Assembly (NCBI GenBank): GCA_009667805.1
Contig: CM019069.1
Span: 50,178,153 to 50,242,152, forward strand
Length of the DNA: 64,000 nt
Origin: Leptobrachium leishanense
Lineage: Eukaryota > Chordata > Amphibia > Anura > Megophryidae
Direction of reading: 5' to 3'
Shown: positions 12,019-23,955 of the stretch, piece after piece
Numbering within the stretch: position 1 is the stretch's first letter
Layout of the letters: each line of letters starts with the position of its first letter
Program-made: the position numbers and the translations under genes
The notes under the pieces: generated by a model
Database searches by the model: none
Told to the model about the DNA's origin: nothing
The model's input: only the letters and a program-made list of their open reading frames with translations

Positions 12019-12304
12019 CCGTTTATCTGCCGTGCTTTCCTCTCCCGTGGAGCCCTTGTCCTGCGTCTCCTTAAGAGCTGGCACTTGTTTTTTATGCGAT
12101 GGCTCCCTGTTTAAAGTTGTGTATCCGATGTGTTCGTAAATTGGGTTTATGGTCATTTTGGCGATGTACTCTGCTGCCTTTGTCTCAATGTAAAGTGTGA
12201 TCAAACCATCCGTCACCAGGTCATGAATAGACTCAAACCTCTTCTCTCCAACAAAGTGTTTGCCATCGTGGTAAAGCCTGAAATTTCTGGTTTGATTTCC
12301 AAAT
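12019..12304 (-). CDS. CHN1: CHN1 coding exon 6 (second half of SH2 domain and linker)
   Basis: This 286-nt exon lies between TTTTTATCTAG and CGG|GTAAGT. It completes Arg87 and encodes 95 more residues, beginning [20 protein letters not shown] and ending [12 protein letters not shown]. Residues 87 to about 135 finish the SH2 domain. The rest is the variable linker before the C1 domain. Ile126 and Tyr143, sites of human gain-of-function alleles (from memory), are conserved. The linker is one residue shorter than in the human protein by my count. The downstream exon, expected to start with a Leu-Thr-Ser-Leu-Val-like segment, is not in the window. Confidence 0.96.
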
Positions 12305-12840
12305 CTAGATAAAAATAAAATAGAAATATATTGCTGAAAGTGTTTTCTAATCATGTAAGGGACAGAACATAGAAGATCTAGTACATGCAAAGACGATGTA
12401 TGATATGGATGGGAGAAGCAGCCCAGCAACTACTGAAGATAATGTAAGAGGCCAAAGGATCCATTTATTTCAGTCACTTCATTACATCTGTGGAAAAATA
12501 TCCAGCAGTTCTGATTTTTTTTTTTTTCATTCCATCAGTATCTCTTTTTCTGAGGCTTCACTGTATGATGCTATATATACTTACAATAAGATCTTCTATT
12601 CCGGCAATCAATACGTATTCTCAGCAGCACATTCTTTCAGGAGGAGGGGGATATCCAGTTCAACTCTAGTGGCAACAATTGCATTGAAACAAATCTGGTG
12701 CCCGAGGCACGGCAAATGGGACAGAATGGAAAATAATCCATATGCCTTATAGAGCTATAAAGCAATGGTATTTTAAACTAACCATCAAAATCATTTGGAC
12801 AGAATGGTCAGAACTCGTCAGCTGCTTTAGCAGGTTAATT
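12305..12840. other. CHN1 intron 5, left end, no feature
   Basis: Sequence upstream of exon 6 on the minus strand, with the usual pyrimidine tract and acceptor. Nothing else supported. Confidence 0.4.
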
Positions 12841-12844
12841 TTAA

Positions 12845-13033
12845 AACTTACCTTGTATCCAGAGCTGTGTTGGCTCTCCAATCCCCCAGGCATGACAAGC
12901 TGCCAGCTTCCTGCAAGTCATGTGACCATGGTGGGGGTGGACATAACACGGAGCATCCAGCCAATTTAATGGCTCTCACTGAGAGCCAATGGATTACACA
13001 GAGTGGTAACCATGCCTAAAGTATCCCTTTAAA
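12845..13033 (-). repeat. Fragment ending in an AGGGATACTTTAGG-type TTAA terminus
   Basis: The right end reads CCTAAAGTATCCCTTTAA, matching (reversed) the AGGGACACTCTAGGCA terminus of 38641-39226. The left end is not recognised, so only a partial copy is claimed. Confidence 0.5.
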
Positions 13034-13034
13034 G

Positions 13035-16000
13035 CCTCTACTTCCAATCGATTTGTGTTTTTTAATTCAGTGCTATTATTATAAACAAGAAAGAACATGT
13101 GTCACGGCGTCTGGAGTGAAAAACAAGTACTGGACGCATATCTAGAATAAAATAGAGCTGAAACTACTAAATTTATTATTTGACAAATATTTTGATTTGA
13201 TTAAATCGCTATGTGTACAGCACCCACTGCTTAGAGCCAGGCTGAGTTAAACGTAAATAACCTCAGACCCTATACCGGAGAACACGTGCTGGCTGGTTTA
13301 CCGTTTATGATCTTGTTCTAAAGTTATGTCAGACATTACCAGTTTGCTTTATTTAGTTTACAATAGTAGCATAACTATCGCACAGACCCTGGGGTATTGC
13401 CACTGTGTGGAGGAGCTGTTTTGCCAGGGGTTTATCCTTACTTGGAGCTGTCCTGTGCCGCCACCCCACCCTCCCTGTCTTCCCCTCCTTGGTCAGGAGT
13501 GGCCGTCCACTTTGGTCTGGGCCATCCCTCACTTTGGTCTGGTCCACCACCCCCAACTCCATTCCATACAAAAGTCAAGTCTCTTGCCCAAACTCACTCC
13601 TCACATACGCGTATGGTCCTTTACCCAAACTCACTCCCATTTCTGGTCCTTTCACCCTCACAGATCCTTCAATTTTTTTTTATTTTTTTTAGGGGAGACT
13701 CTACGCACCCTCACCACTTACACTTAAGGTGGTCTGTCTGGAGTGCCCGCACCCTTCTCACCTCGGTTTCATGTTGATAGCAGTGTTCATGTGGGGAGAA
13801 AGCAGATATGGGCTTGAGCTGCACAGGCAGCATCAATCCATCACCCTGACGAGGCATAAAACCTTAACTCCAAAACTTCACACTCTCGCTTTATAAAAGG
13901 TCACAGAGTAATGGAAAAGATCTATAAGATTTTTCTTTTAACAGGACAATTAACATAAAACGTGGGCTCAGGCATGGCAAACAATTGCTTGACTGTATGA
14001 ATAACACAGCTGTAAACTGCACAAATGGAAAAATCCTATTTTTCCACATGTAAACATGAAAAATAACAAAAAGAAGATTCCAAAAAACTACTTTAAAATG
14101 GATACCTTTAACTACCTCATTAGCGATACACACTCACCCAATGACCATCAAAAAGTCAAAAATTTATTTTTCAATTTGTCAACTTGATTAGGACGTTGAG
14201 GACAAAGCCATCAGGGAACAGGATGGGTGTAAATACAGAATGGAATTTTTTTCTGCTCAATGTACAGAAATAAAACACCTGAAAAGTAGGTGAAATAAAG
14301 TCAAAACAAGGTCCAGCTAGTTATTTTATACAGCAAAAAAGTTGCACGAATAAGACATTTCTCCCAACGTTAGGGAGGGCTATCGATTCATGTGGAAGAG
14401 GAATGAGGAGGGTTTCAAGGCCACATCCCATGCAGCCTCAAACGTTGTTAATTGATCACAGTGATCTGAGTGTCGCTGCACAGCTGTCCCCATGAGCGGT
14501 GATGGCCTTTCAAAGAAGAAGCCTTTCTTCCACTCAATCTCCCACTGGACAGACTTTCAGTCAACTTTACACAGGTTCTTAAGTTCAGATCATTCAATGA
14601 AGGTGCACTGAGAGACAACCGCCTGACTGGCCTATTAGCAGATGGAGGGCGTTCGCCTCTTCAAATGATGTCTGCATATAAAGGAGAGGGGGAGACCATA
14701 GAAAAAGCAAGTATTTAACCACTCTAAGTACTAAACACAGAGGGGGTCGTAAGGGGTTAATAGATATCCCTCCACAGGTTTGTTGCTTAGCGATTTCCTT
14801 TAACAGTGTCAAATAGTTCTCTTTTCTCATCGCTTACTACGGTGTGAAGATGCAACAGCAGTAGCTGATCATTCCTAGATTTTTGCACGTATTCTGCAAT
14901 CAGTCATGTCTGATGACACTTTGCACATGCTCAGTCTCTGCCCTTAAGAGATTTCTGAAGTCACCCAATCCGCTTTCATCATGGAGGATTAGGCCACAGA
15001 GGTCATTGTATGAGACGCGGAGAACCTGTTTTTTTCTTTCGTAGTCTCATAAATGGGACCGAATGTTAATGACACATGAGGTCAACTTGCACCTCATCAA
15101 CCATGTAAAATAAGTCCAGTAAACCACTTGACCTCAGTATGCATTGCCAGGACCACAAGGAACCGAATGATTTGGTGAGCAGAGTCAACTTTAAGGAAAG
15201 TGGCCTAATTACATGACAGCAGCCGCCACAGTAAGCTGCATACAGTGTATAATGGTAAAATATTAAAAACGGTCCTGGTCTAAAGCATAAATGAATTTCA
15301 AAATTACCTTGGTACCTAAAAAGCTTAAAGAACATTATCTTTTTATTTGTATAGCACGTGTATTGTGCACACACAAACAAGTATAAGCTACATTAAAAGC
15401 AAATAGGCAATAACCAGTGAGCTCTACATTTTTATTTTAGCATTTGAAGCGTCTTCCCTAAACGTCAGAATTTTGCCGACTTCAAATAACTGCTTCATCT
15501 CAATCCATGGAATTAAATTGTGAGAAGGTTTACGAAAAGGTAAAAGAAGTCCCTCGCGGTACCTACTTTTGGTTGGTTAGAATTAAACATTTACCTGTTG
15601 GAAAACCTGTTGCGTTTATGTAATTTCAAGTGACAGGACTGTGACTAAGCTGGAATTAATGAAGAGTGGGGGGAGTTCTTTCTCGCAGTCAAAATGCTAT
15701 TTTTCTCTATAGAGTAAAACCCGTTGGGAACAAAAAACCATGGCAACGTGAAAAATTCTAAAAGAATTAGTGTATCTGTAAGGGAAGAAATGAAGAATCA
15801 ACTGTACGGTATTAACCACAACTTCCTCTTATGAAAGTTAAAGTTTTCAGTTTTGTCACTGAAAGAAATTCCCCCAAAAGTTTCTTACAGACATCTGATC
15901 TCAAACGCCACAGACACTGAACAATAATAATAGAACAACGATTAAGTCTGTTCCAGAGGAAAAAATTTGTATTTCAAGATGACGTAGCAAGAGATAACAT

Positions 16001-16600
16001 GTCTAAGTGTTATTTAGCAAAGGCAGCCATGAAGACGCTAGCCTGCATGCAGACGTTGAAGACGGCATGGCCAACATTAAATTTGGAGCCCTGAACCTGG
16101 CCCATCAGTTGCCCATGAGTTAAGTGCCTATTCCTATCAAAGTACTACACCATGATCTTTGTGAGTTTAGAGGTTTTTCTATAGTAATCAACAAATCCCG
16201 GCCTTTGAAGTGGATGGTTGAATGGCTGGCGCTTCTCGATCCAACTTTGACATCATTACGAAAGACGACAGGTTTCTAAATTTTGGAGCTCTCAAAACCT
16301 ACAGGAGGCAAGTTCTGGAAGTGTGCTCCCGAGATAACTGGGTTAGAACCACAAGCCTGACAGAGACAGAGGATGGAAATCGAGAAAACTCACTCCTCCT
16401 GATTTTAGGTTTCTTCTATCACAAGTTTTATAAACCGAAGTTTAAAATTCAGTTTTGGCAGACAACTAAGAAAACACATAGCTGCCCAAAAAACTGCGAG
16501 CGCACGCACACACACTCACAAAGGAAAAAAAACAAGTGTTTAGCTCTATGTTTTAACTGTTAGAAATGGTGATTAATAAATGGTAAGAAACAGGACAAAA
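13035..16600. other. CHN1 intron 5, long stretch without recognised features
   Basis: 3.5 kb with no supported gene. A C/T-rich segment at 13440-13660 holds short direct duplications (CACTTTGGTCTGG twice; CCCAAACTCACTCC twice), which explains several overlapping open frames there. The open frame at 16222-16563 has no recognisable domain. Confidence 0.45.
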
Positions 16601-16613
16601 ATAATAATAATAG

Positions 16614-18165
16614 GATCTATACGGCTGGAAGGGGTAAAACATGCCTAAAAGACACATCCTGAAGGGAGGTCCTCGCCAACAGGACATTCGGGATGTTATG
16701 GTAGGGGGGCCTATTTTTTCATCTCTCCCCCCGGGCTATGACTCGGATGGTGAGAAAGACTGCGCCTGGCCCCAGGGTGGAGATACTGGGATGTCCTGGA
16801 TCACCCCTCCGCCCCAGATGAAGGGACAACAGCCTTTGACCGCAGCAGCAAAAAAGAGGGCTCAAAAGAAGCGTAAGGCCGCACTAGCAGCGTCCTCGGT
16901 GTCTTCGCTGGCTACTAGGGATTCCTCTGGGGAAGACTCGGTTAGCGATCGGCAACTATCCGCTGATGACAACGCGATGTCGGAACGACGGCTCGGGTCA
17001 ATGCAAAAGCAGCAAGGGTCAGGGACCCGAGTTAGAGCCGACGACCCTGGAGACCTACGTCAGGTAGCTCAGACACATGAGGAAGATGACCATCTACCCT
17101 CAACAAAGGGGGATCTACGCAAACTCTTAGATGACATACGGGACATGTGGAAACCGGAGGTGGCAGCGATTCGTGCAGAAGTGAAGGAGGTCCGCGCTCA
17201 GGTGGTTGAAGTTCAAGCTAAAACTGCAGAGGTGGCAACGGAACAGACCCTTATGTCTGGCCAGGTGACCGCGCTCCGGTCACAGGTCGAGATCCTATCC
17301 CGTTCTGTTGAAACGCTTGAAGCTCGACATCGACGTCGTAATATCAGGGTCAGGGGCATACCGACTTCGATATCAACGGAGGAATTACGGCCATATGTGA
17401 CTCGCTTGGCTATCCAGGTTGCTGGACTGCCCTCTGATACCCTTGATGTCGTCGGTTCGGTGTACAGGGTCCGGAGACCTGCGGTGTCTGCGAAGGGGGC
17501 ATCTGGGGATGTTGTGGTGGCATTCCGGGAGGTTGCCCTGAAGGTTAAGATCATGACTGCCCCTGGCGCACGAGATTCGGTGCAGTTCGAGGGTTCTACT
17601 CTCGCTCTTTAGCACGACTTACCATTCTTGACCTTACTGGCCCGCAGAAGATTCCGGGACGTTACTGCTATCCTTCGACGGAAAGGGATCCGCTATAGAT
17701 GGGGTCTCGCCGGCTCCCTTGTTGTGACACACGCTAATATTCCTCATACGATATCCGACCCCGACACGGCTTTGATCGCCCTGGAAAAAGCAGGTATCCC
17801 GATGGACATCACGCAGGTTCAGCCGGGCTGATCGCGATTTTATCCCCCCCGCCTTTTTTCTTTCTTTTTTTTCTTATTTTTCTATATTCTTGCTAACGAG
17901 TTCCCTGGATATTTTGGACTACTTGTTTCTACTAACGGGACTGAGCCCTGAGTTCTCTGTGGCAGTTTTGCGGACATTTTTATTTTTGCCTCCTGGTTTA
18001 GCGCTATGTCCCAGCAACTTATTTTGCCCTGTTATTGGTTACTCTTCTGTTATCTCGCATGTTCACTCGTTCTAGACTATGCAAGCCCTGCGTGGCTTTT
18101 TTCTTTACCAGTTTGATTTCGTGAATGTCTTTTCTTTGTAATTTACAAATATTTAATAAAAAAAA
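16614..18165 (+). mobile_element. LINE-derived element carrying only ORF1 (HAL1-like layout)
   Basis: A short leader (about 27 nt), an ORF1 (16641-17831), about 330 bp of 3' UTR and an A-rich tail (about 18155-18180) follow one another with no ORF2. A TAATAATAATA-type repeat occurs on both sides (16600-16612 and 18178-18191) and may be the target duplication, though it is low-complexity. ORF1-only elements that borrow an L1-type ORF2 are known from mammals as HAL1. The parallel is inference from layout. Confidence 0.65.
16641..17831 (+). pseudogene. LINE ORF1 protein (L1/Tx1 type), one in-frame stop
   Basis: The frame runs 323 codons to a TAG at 17610-17612, then continues in the same frame for another 67 or more codons to 17831. 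Residues about 60-100 are basic and Ala/Ser-rich. About 155-235 form a heptad-like coiled coil (EVAAIRAEVKEVRAQVVEVQ). About 236-310 are RRM-like, beginning RRNIRVRGIP. The part after the stop (ARRRFRDVTAILRRKGIRYR) resembles the ORF1p C-terminal domain. This is the L1-type ORF1p architecture: a trimeric RNA-binding chaperone of the retrotransposon particle. The single stop and otherwise open frame suggest a fairly young copy. Confidence 0.8.
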
Positions 18166-18199
18166 TAAAATAAAAAAAAATAATAATAATATTGTTAAT

Positions 18200-18750
18200 G
18201 ATTAAATTTAGGGGGGGCGCTCCTATCTGCATTCAATTTCCCTTTTCTACGTATTGACACTGTTGAACGGCGATGCATTCTTCCCGACTTTTCTGAGTTT
18301 AAAATGGGTTATCCAGATCTTACTAAAAGCAGAAAGGAAATCCTCCCCATTGTTCATGTTTAAATATACACTAGACCTGGCTAGAATTCTGTCTCTGAGC
18401 TAATCAGAACGGGTGAGTAAAGTGACAGTATTCCCAGTAATCAAACACATCACCTACGGGTACTCACTGCGTGGGCCGAGTATCCGGAAAGGGTACAATT
18501 GATATAATAATATAAAATGCACACAAATTAAAATATACATATTTACCTACTAAGATTTATAAGGTTGACCGGGAAGGCAAAACCTAAACATAAATAAAAA
18601 CTCGTATGTTGTACGAGGCAGCAGAACCAAGCCATTATGCGGCTTGTTAAGTGTTGGCACGTCATTTGCAGAGTCCTATGGAGAGTCCAGTAGGAAACAT
18701 TGTGCAGTAACTCCTAGGAGATTTAGCAACACCTGTAGTACATCATCATT
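18200..18750. other. Intronic sequence, no gene
   Basis: Nothing recognised. Confidence 0.4.
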
Positions 18751-18788
<38 letters not shown>

Positions 18789-18790
18789 TA
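18751..18790 (+). repeat. (TA)n(CA)n compound microsatellite
   Basis: About 12 TA units followed by about 5 CA units. Confidence 0.9.
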
Positions 18791-19227
18791 CACCTGTGCA
18801 TGCAGGAACTGGTTTATGGTGCAGATTTGATGAGGGCATGCCCCCACTAATGCACCTAACACTTTGATTATTGCTCACATGCTACCCTGCCAACCTGCTG
18901 TGATCCCGTGATACGGAGTGCAGCAGAAGTCTAGAGAAATGGTACCAGGTTTAGTAGCAATGTCTATTCCACTGCAGCTTGGATCCCTTCTCCAGGAGGT
19001 TTAAAAATAAAGTTTCTGCTTTTTTGTTAGCACCGATTGGTAGTTTCACTTATCCAGAGCATGCCCAGTAACAGAATATACAGTCCAAAGTGCCCCACAA
19101 ACACCAGGCAGGCACTTCACGAAGTGGGCAGGAATGAGGATTTAACCCCTTTTTGACAGCAGACCTGCCATGCATTTTCCATCACTGGCTTTTTTAAATG
19201 ACAGTTTGAAACAAAAAAAAAATTGTA

Positions 19228-19816
19228 GGGCACTATTACAAACTTAACGCTGCTGTTAACACTCACATATCTGAGCACTAACGCATGCCCTCCATATTAC
19301 ATTCTCAACGCCAAAGGGTAAAAAAAACCCGCTGGCGCACCAGGGATTGCACGCACTTCTGCGAGTTTACTGTACTTTGTGCTCCCTGTACTTCACATGG
19401 GGAGCGCAAAGAGTAATTAGCGTTAACCACTGAAAAGTTAGCACCAGCTTCTAGCTGTGGTTAACGGATACCGCTTCTACACAATCAGTCAACACCAGTT
19501 GTAAACCCCCCCCTCCCATATATAACAAATCTGATACTCTTCTCTCATTCCATGGTGCGAACAGTGGACCTGCCGTTTCTGGCCACCAGGTGCAGAGTAA
19601 GACTGGGGACAAATAGTCCCCGCCCCGGTCTCTCTGTGCAATCACTCCGTGGACCTGCATGATCTCGCGGGAGTGAGATCCTGTAGGTCACGTGACCAAG
19701 CAGCACAAGCCTCCATGGAGTACTATGGACTCCAGGAGGTGATACATGGGGCGGCATGTTAGCGCTGCATTATGGGGCAGGCTGCTGAACCTGCACCTGC
19801 CCCGTAATATGGAGCC
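19228..19816. mobile_element. Hairpin-rich Harbinger-like element
   Basis: Starts GGGCACTATTACAAAC, the same TIR as 63175. The right end reversed reads GGCTCCATATTACGGGGC. It shares GCGCTCCC/TACTT-ACATGGGGAGCGCAAAG with the copy at 9056-9710. No coding potential. The target duplication is not clear. Confidence 0.65.
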
Positions 19817-19848
19817 AAACCGGGGATGCTAAGGGGAAACGTACTTAA

Positions 19849-20591
19849 ATAATTGGGCAGATGCTGATGACAGCCTGTGTTCAATTTCAATAGTACCGGC
19901 TGGGTGGAGTAGAGGTAATGTCACTGCTCTGCGTGGAGAGAGCCTGTGGAGTCATGGGTTCGATCCCAGCGAGCAACCTCTCCAGTAAGTGTCCTTGGCA
20001 AGACACCTAACGGTACATACTCGCCACCCAGGACATATCCTTCCTGGTAAAATCCTTTCTCACAATTTATTTATTTTCTTTAGGTTATTTTACTCTCCTT
20101 TTGCCCCTCTCTGTGCACAGCTCATCTTCAGCTCAGGGACTCCCGACCCTCAAAGTACCTGAAGCTGTATAACGAAATTTGCACCCCCGCAAAACTTGCA
20201 TAGCATAGGATCAGCAAATTGTGCACAGCTACGGGACTTGTGCATTTTAGGTTTGCACATTCCATTGGTGCCTGTGCAGAACGATGGATTGGAGTGCACA
20301 AGCATGCACAGATCTGATCCATTGGCTGCATCTCTGAGACCACTTGGTATAACAGGTGGTCTTGGAAGATGACGTCTGCACACGATCTCCATGCTTACCT
20401 CACTGGTGACCGGCAGCCAGGAAATTCAAAAATCCTGGCTGCTAGTGATAATGGGTTGGGTGCAGGAAACTCCTCCACTTCATCCAGCAATTACACCAGA
20501 TCGGAGCAGCAGGGAAGGACACTCCTCCTCACATCCTGACCACTTTAAAAAAAAGATAAGTGGTCAAGGTGAGCAGAGTGTCCCTTTAAAT
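19849..20591 (+). mobile_element. TTAA-flanked dispersed repeat with nested SINE
   Basis: TTAA at 19845-19848 precedes ATAATTGGGCAG, and the right end GAGTGTCCCT runs into TTAA. It shares long blocks with 61186-62892: GACAGCCTCTG; GGTGACCGGCAGCCAGGAAA followed by ttcaaaaatcc; cagatctgatccat. A tRNA-derived SINE interrupts it at 19893-20058. No coding potential; its superfamily is uncertain, and TTAA targets fit piggyBac or Kolobok. Confidence 0.6.
19893..20058 (+). mobile_element. tRNA-derived SINE sharing the L2-type 3' tail
   Basis: Box A-like TGGAGTAGAGG at 19905-19915 and a perfect box B GGTTCGATCCC at 19957-19967 are spaced as in a tRNA-type RNA polymerase III promoter. A body of about 90 bp follows, and then the tail CACCCAGGACATATCCTTCCTGGTAAAA. 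That tail is a shortened form of the L2-like LINE 3' end at 44701-44767. SINEs commonly share the 3' tail of the LINE that mobilises them. It is not a functional tRNA gene: there is no acceptor-stem pairing around it. Confidence 0.75.
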
Positions 20592-20599
20592 GACACTCC

Positions 20600-21530
<931 letters not shown>

Positions 21531-21539
21531 TATTCATTC

Positions 21540-21740
21540 ATTTGCAGTGTGGAGGCTTTTAATCTCATTTTTTGCCCTCCACCACAACTTAAATAAGTAT
21601 TGATTTACCCTATGGGTTAAGCATCAAACTGCAACTGGTCATGCCTAGCTCCTGCTGATGAGGGCTTAATAAGCCTGAAACAGCGCTGTCCAGGAGTGGC
21701 TTTGACTAGTTGCATAAACCTGATCTTTGCTATAAAAAAA
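21540..21740 (+). mobile_element. Penelope-like terminal-repeat fragment carrying a hammerhead ribozyme
   Basis: A short non-coding fragment containing the ribozyme motif at 21647-21697 and ending in an A-run (about 21733-21751). Hammerhead motifs with a very short stem III are known from the terminal repeats of Penelope-like elements. No coding part is present, so assignment to that class rests on the ribozyme type. Confidence 0.55.
21648..21697 (+). ncRNA. Hammerhead self-cleaving ribozyme motif, all core residues present
   Basis: Stem I pairs CTCCTG (21649-21654) with CAGGAG (21691-21696), a perfect 6 bp. Core box 1, CTGATGA, is at 21655-21661. Stem II pairs GGGCTT (21662-21667) with AAGCCT (21671-21676), including one G-U pair, around the loop AAT. 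Core box 2, GAAA, is at 21677-21680. Stem III is the 10-nt palindrome ACAGCGCTGT (21680-21689), which gives only 3 bp in one molecule but can pair fully between two molecules. The predicted cleavage is after C21690 (GTC|CAG). It lies antisense to the CHN1 transcript. Activity is predicted from the core only. Confidence 0.85.
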
Positions 21741-21814
21741 AAAAAAAAAAAAGTTTGGCATGGCATTGATTGAAAGGTTGCGTGTGAAAACATACCCAGG
21801 ATGCAAAAAAAGTG

Positions 21815-21880
21815 AGACAGATGCTATTTGCATGTCTTACCCAGAGTTCCATGCTGCATATGGGGAATGTAGCACAGGAG
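21815..21880 (-). repeat. Short unclassified repeat (ATGCAGCAAGGAATTCTGGG type), copy 1
   Basis: On the minus strand, CCATATGCAGCATGGAACTC followed by tgggtaagacatgcaaa. Similar copies lie at 25595-25660, 56845-56910 and 59130-59180. Confidence 0.5.
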
Positions 21881-21884
21881 TTCT

Positions 21885-23180
21885 GATGCAGTTCTTTGAA
21901 TTGCTGGGATGTGTAAAAGGACTTCTGAGATATATATATATATCTAATCTAAAAAATTTCACCTGTTCTTGGGCTTCGTGTGCAAAAAGTCATAACACCC
22001 CCCCCCAAACATTAATTATTTTGCAAGTATAGCCAGCTTTATAGCAGCACTCTAAAGCTTCTTCAACCACAATACACACCACTACATCCAGTAAGAATGG
22101 TTCTTTGCACACTTAAGTACTGGTGTTCTTCCGACGGCGTTAAATGCTTTTGACAGAACACTTGCTACCCATCCCCTACTGGATTTATTAGAAAAATTGT
22201 GGCTATATATGCAATAATAAAAAGCCTAGAAAATCGCTAAACTACACTTGAATGATGTACACTAAAAGACGGCTGTCAAACTCACAGCCCCCCAGATGTT
22301 GATACTCGATAGTTCAGAAACATCTAGGGGGGGGGGGGGACAGAATTTGAAAGCATTTCCTACTCTCCTCAGAGAATTCGTGATTTATAAACATTGAGAC
22401 ATAAAAACAAAAAAAAAGAAAAGAAACGAGATTTCCCCTACAGCAGAGGAAAGGGTTCTACGGTAAGACTAATGGCCAGAGAGGTTTTTTGTTGGTTTTC
22501 TTGCCTCTATGTTGTGTCGTGATGTATAAATTCTACACTTTAGAATGCTATGCTGGAAAGGAAATAAAAACTCAGAAAGTAAAGCATTTATCGCTAAAGC
22601 TCATTTTAAGATGAGGTCTCGGATTGTAAAGACATTCAGAAATGCATCAAGCATTCATGCCAACAGAATGGAACCGTAATGACAAGGCACTTGCAGTGAC
22701 TACATAATAACAGATTCACCATTGACTCATTACTTTACAGATAACTGAATTGGACTCAGGAATGAATCTAAATATGAGTGTTTAAAGAAAATAATTCCAT
22801 TGAATGTGGGTGGCTTAGCTAAAGCAGATGGCCTTGTCAACGTGAGGAGCTCGTCATGGATGTTACTCAACTTATTTTATTGATGTAGCTCTTAAAGTCG
22901 TATCATTAGATCTGGTTTTGCATTATCAAACTGTTTAAGGACACTTTCATTTAAAACACATTTTGTATGAATCATTTCCAACCTGTGAGCAGAATACACA
23001 TTTTATACAGCGAAAACCTACATGTCTGATGCCGATAGGGTGGGGGATATTTTAACCCGAGGGGCTTGCAGAAGCATGTACAAAGAACTGGCATTGAAAA
23101 TACCGGCAAGGATTGCCAATATTGCAGCACCGACAAATGCCAACATTTCACAAACGGAAAAAAAAGAGCAACAGGAGAGG
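21885..23180. other. Intronic sequence, no gene
   Basis: A mini-hAT scrap with CCCCCCAGATGTT and AACATCTAGGGGGG ends lies at about 22285-22340. The remainder is unrecognised. Confidence 0.4.
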
Positions 23181-23184
23181 CTTT

Positions 23185-23260
23185 ACTGTAAAGCATTGCG
23201 GAGTATGTTGGCGCTATATACACAAAGTATATTATTAATCCTGTAACAAATAATTTGTAT
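23185..23260 (+). repeat. 3' end of a frog LINE/SINE ending GGCGCTATATA
   Basis: GCATTGCGGAGTATGTTGGC followed by gctatatacacaaag and a TTATTAAT-rich tail is the reverse complement of the repeat seen at 25262-25310, 42620-42675 and 61055-61105 (TATTTATAAAGCGCCAGCAT type). The parent family is probably of the CR1/L2 superclade (inference). Confidence 0.55.
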
Positions 23261-23292
23261 AAATTAAAAAAAACAGGACCAGCTATATAATA

Positions 23293-23955
23293 CAGTTAGT
23301 GATTTTCAACCACTGTGCTGTGAAACACTGCTGTGAATCCGACATTTGCTATGCGATGGCAGAATGAGGTTTGATAGTAACCAGGACAGTGATGAAATAT
23401 GGGTGTAATGGAGCAATGGCTCAAAAGGGGACATAATGTCATGCGCAAAGCAAGCGGGGCTCATTTGACTGGTAATCGCATTACATAAATGTAATAAAAA
23501 AAAAAAAAAAAAGGAATACATTTCTGTTAAAGTTTCGCTGATGTCTCGATTGCTCTAAGTGGACTACAGGACAGCCTCTTCGCAGTCTGCATGCCTGATT
23601 AACAAGTGTGCCAGCGGCACTGCTGAGAACCAGTTGTACGTTACGGTGTTATGGCCCCCCGGTAGCTCAACATACTGAGGGCAAAACATGATAGCGCCCA
23701 TAGTTGGAACGGAGTGAGCATAAACTGCAATAGCTCATCAAGGGAGGAGATCTCACCTCCTGATGGGATATCACAGACAAAGTGCACCTGGGCAGTACAG
23801 TTGAAGTTTCAACAAAATCTAAATTCTAATTCTTAATTATAAAATATACCGCTTTAAAAAAAACAAAAAAAAAAAAACACACCTGGTGTGCCGTGCCATT
23901 TTTTGCTCCTTGTCAATGTGCCCCAAGATTAATAGGCTGAAAAATCAGTGCTCTA
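23293..23955. mobile_element. Probable hAT-like element
   Basis: The left end CAGTTAGTGATTTTCAACC and the right end, reversed, TGATTTTTCAGCC form a plausible TIR of the CAGTGNTTNTCAACC type typical of hAT. Both ends also hold CTGTGCTGTGAAAC / GGTGTGCCGTG. I found no convincing 8-bp duplication. Confidence 0.5.

Noticed and set aside
13326..13777. Proline- and histidine-rich open frames in three overlapping frames
   Set aside because: A C/T-rich low-complexity stretch with short duplications; overlapping frames of similar length argue against coding.
13843..13870. Possible hammerhead core (CCTGACGAGGC)
   Set aside because: Only the first box is similar; there is no GAAA at the right distance and no stem I.
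16222..16563. 113-codon open frame
   Set aside because: No domain, no splice context, not conserved with any family I know. Probably chance.
19905..19967. tRNA gene
   Set aside because: Box A-like and box B motifs are present, but no acceptor stem or full cloverleaf can be formed. The body continues into a LINE-type tail, so it is a SINE.
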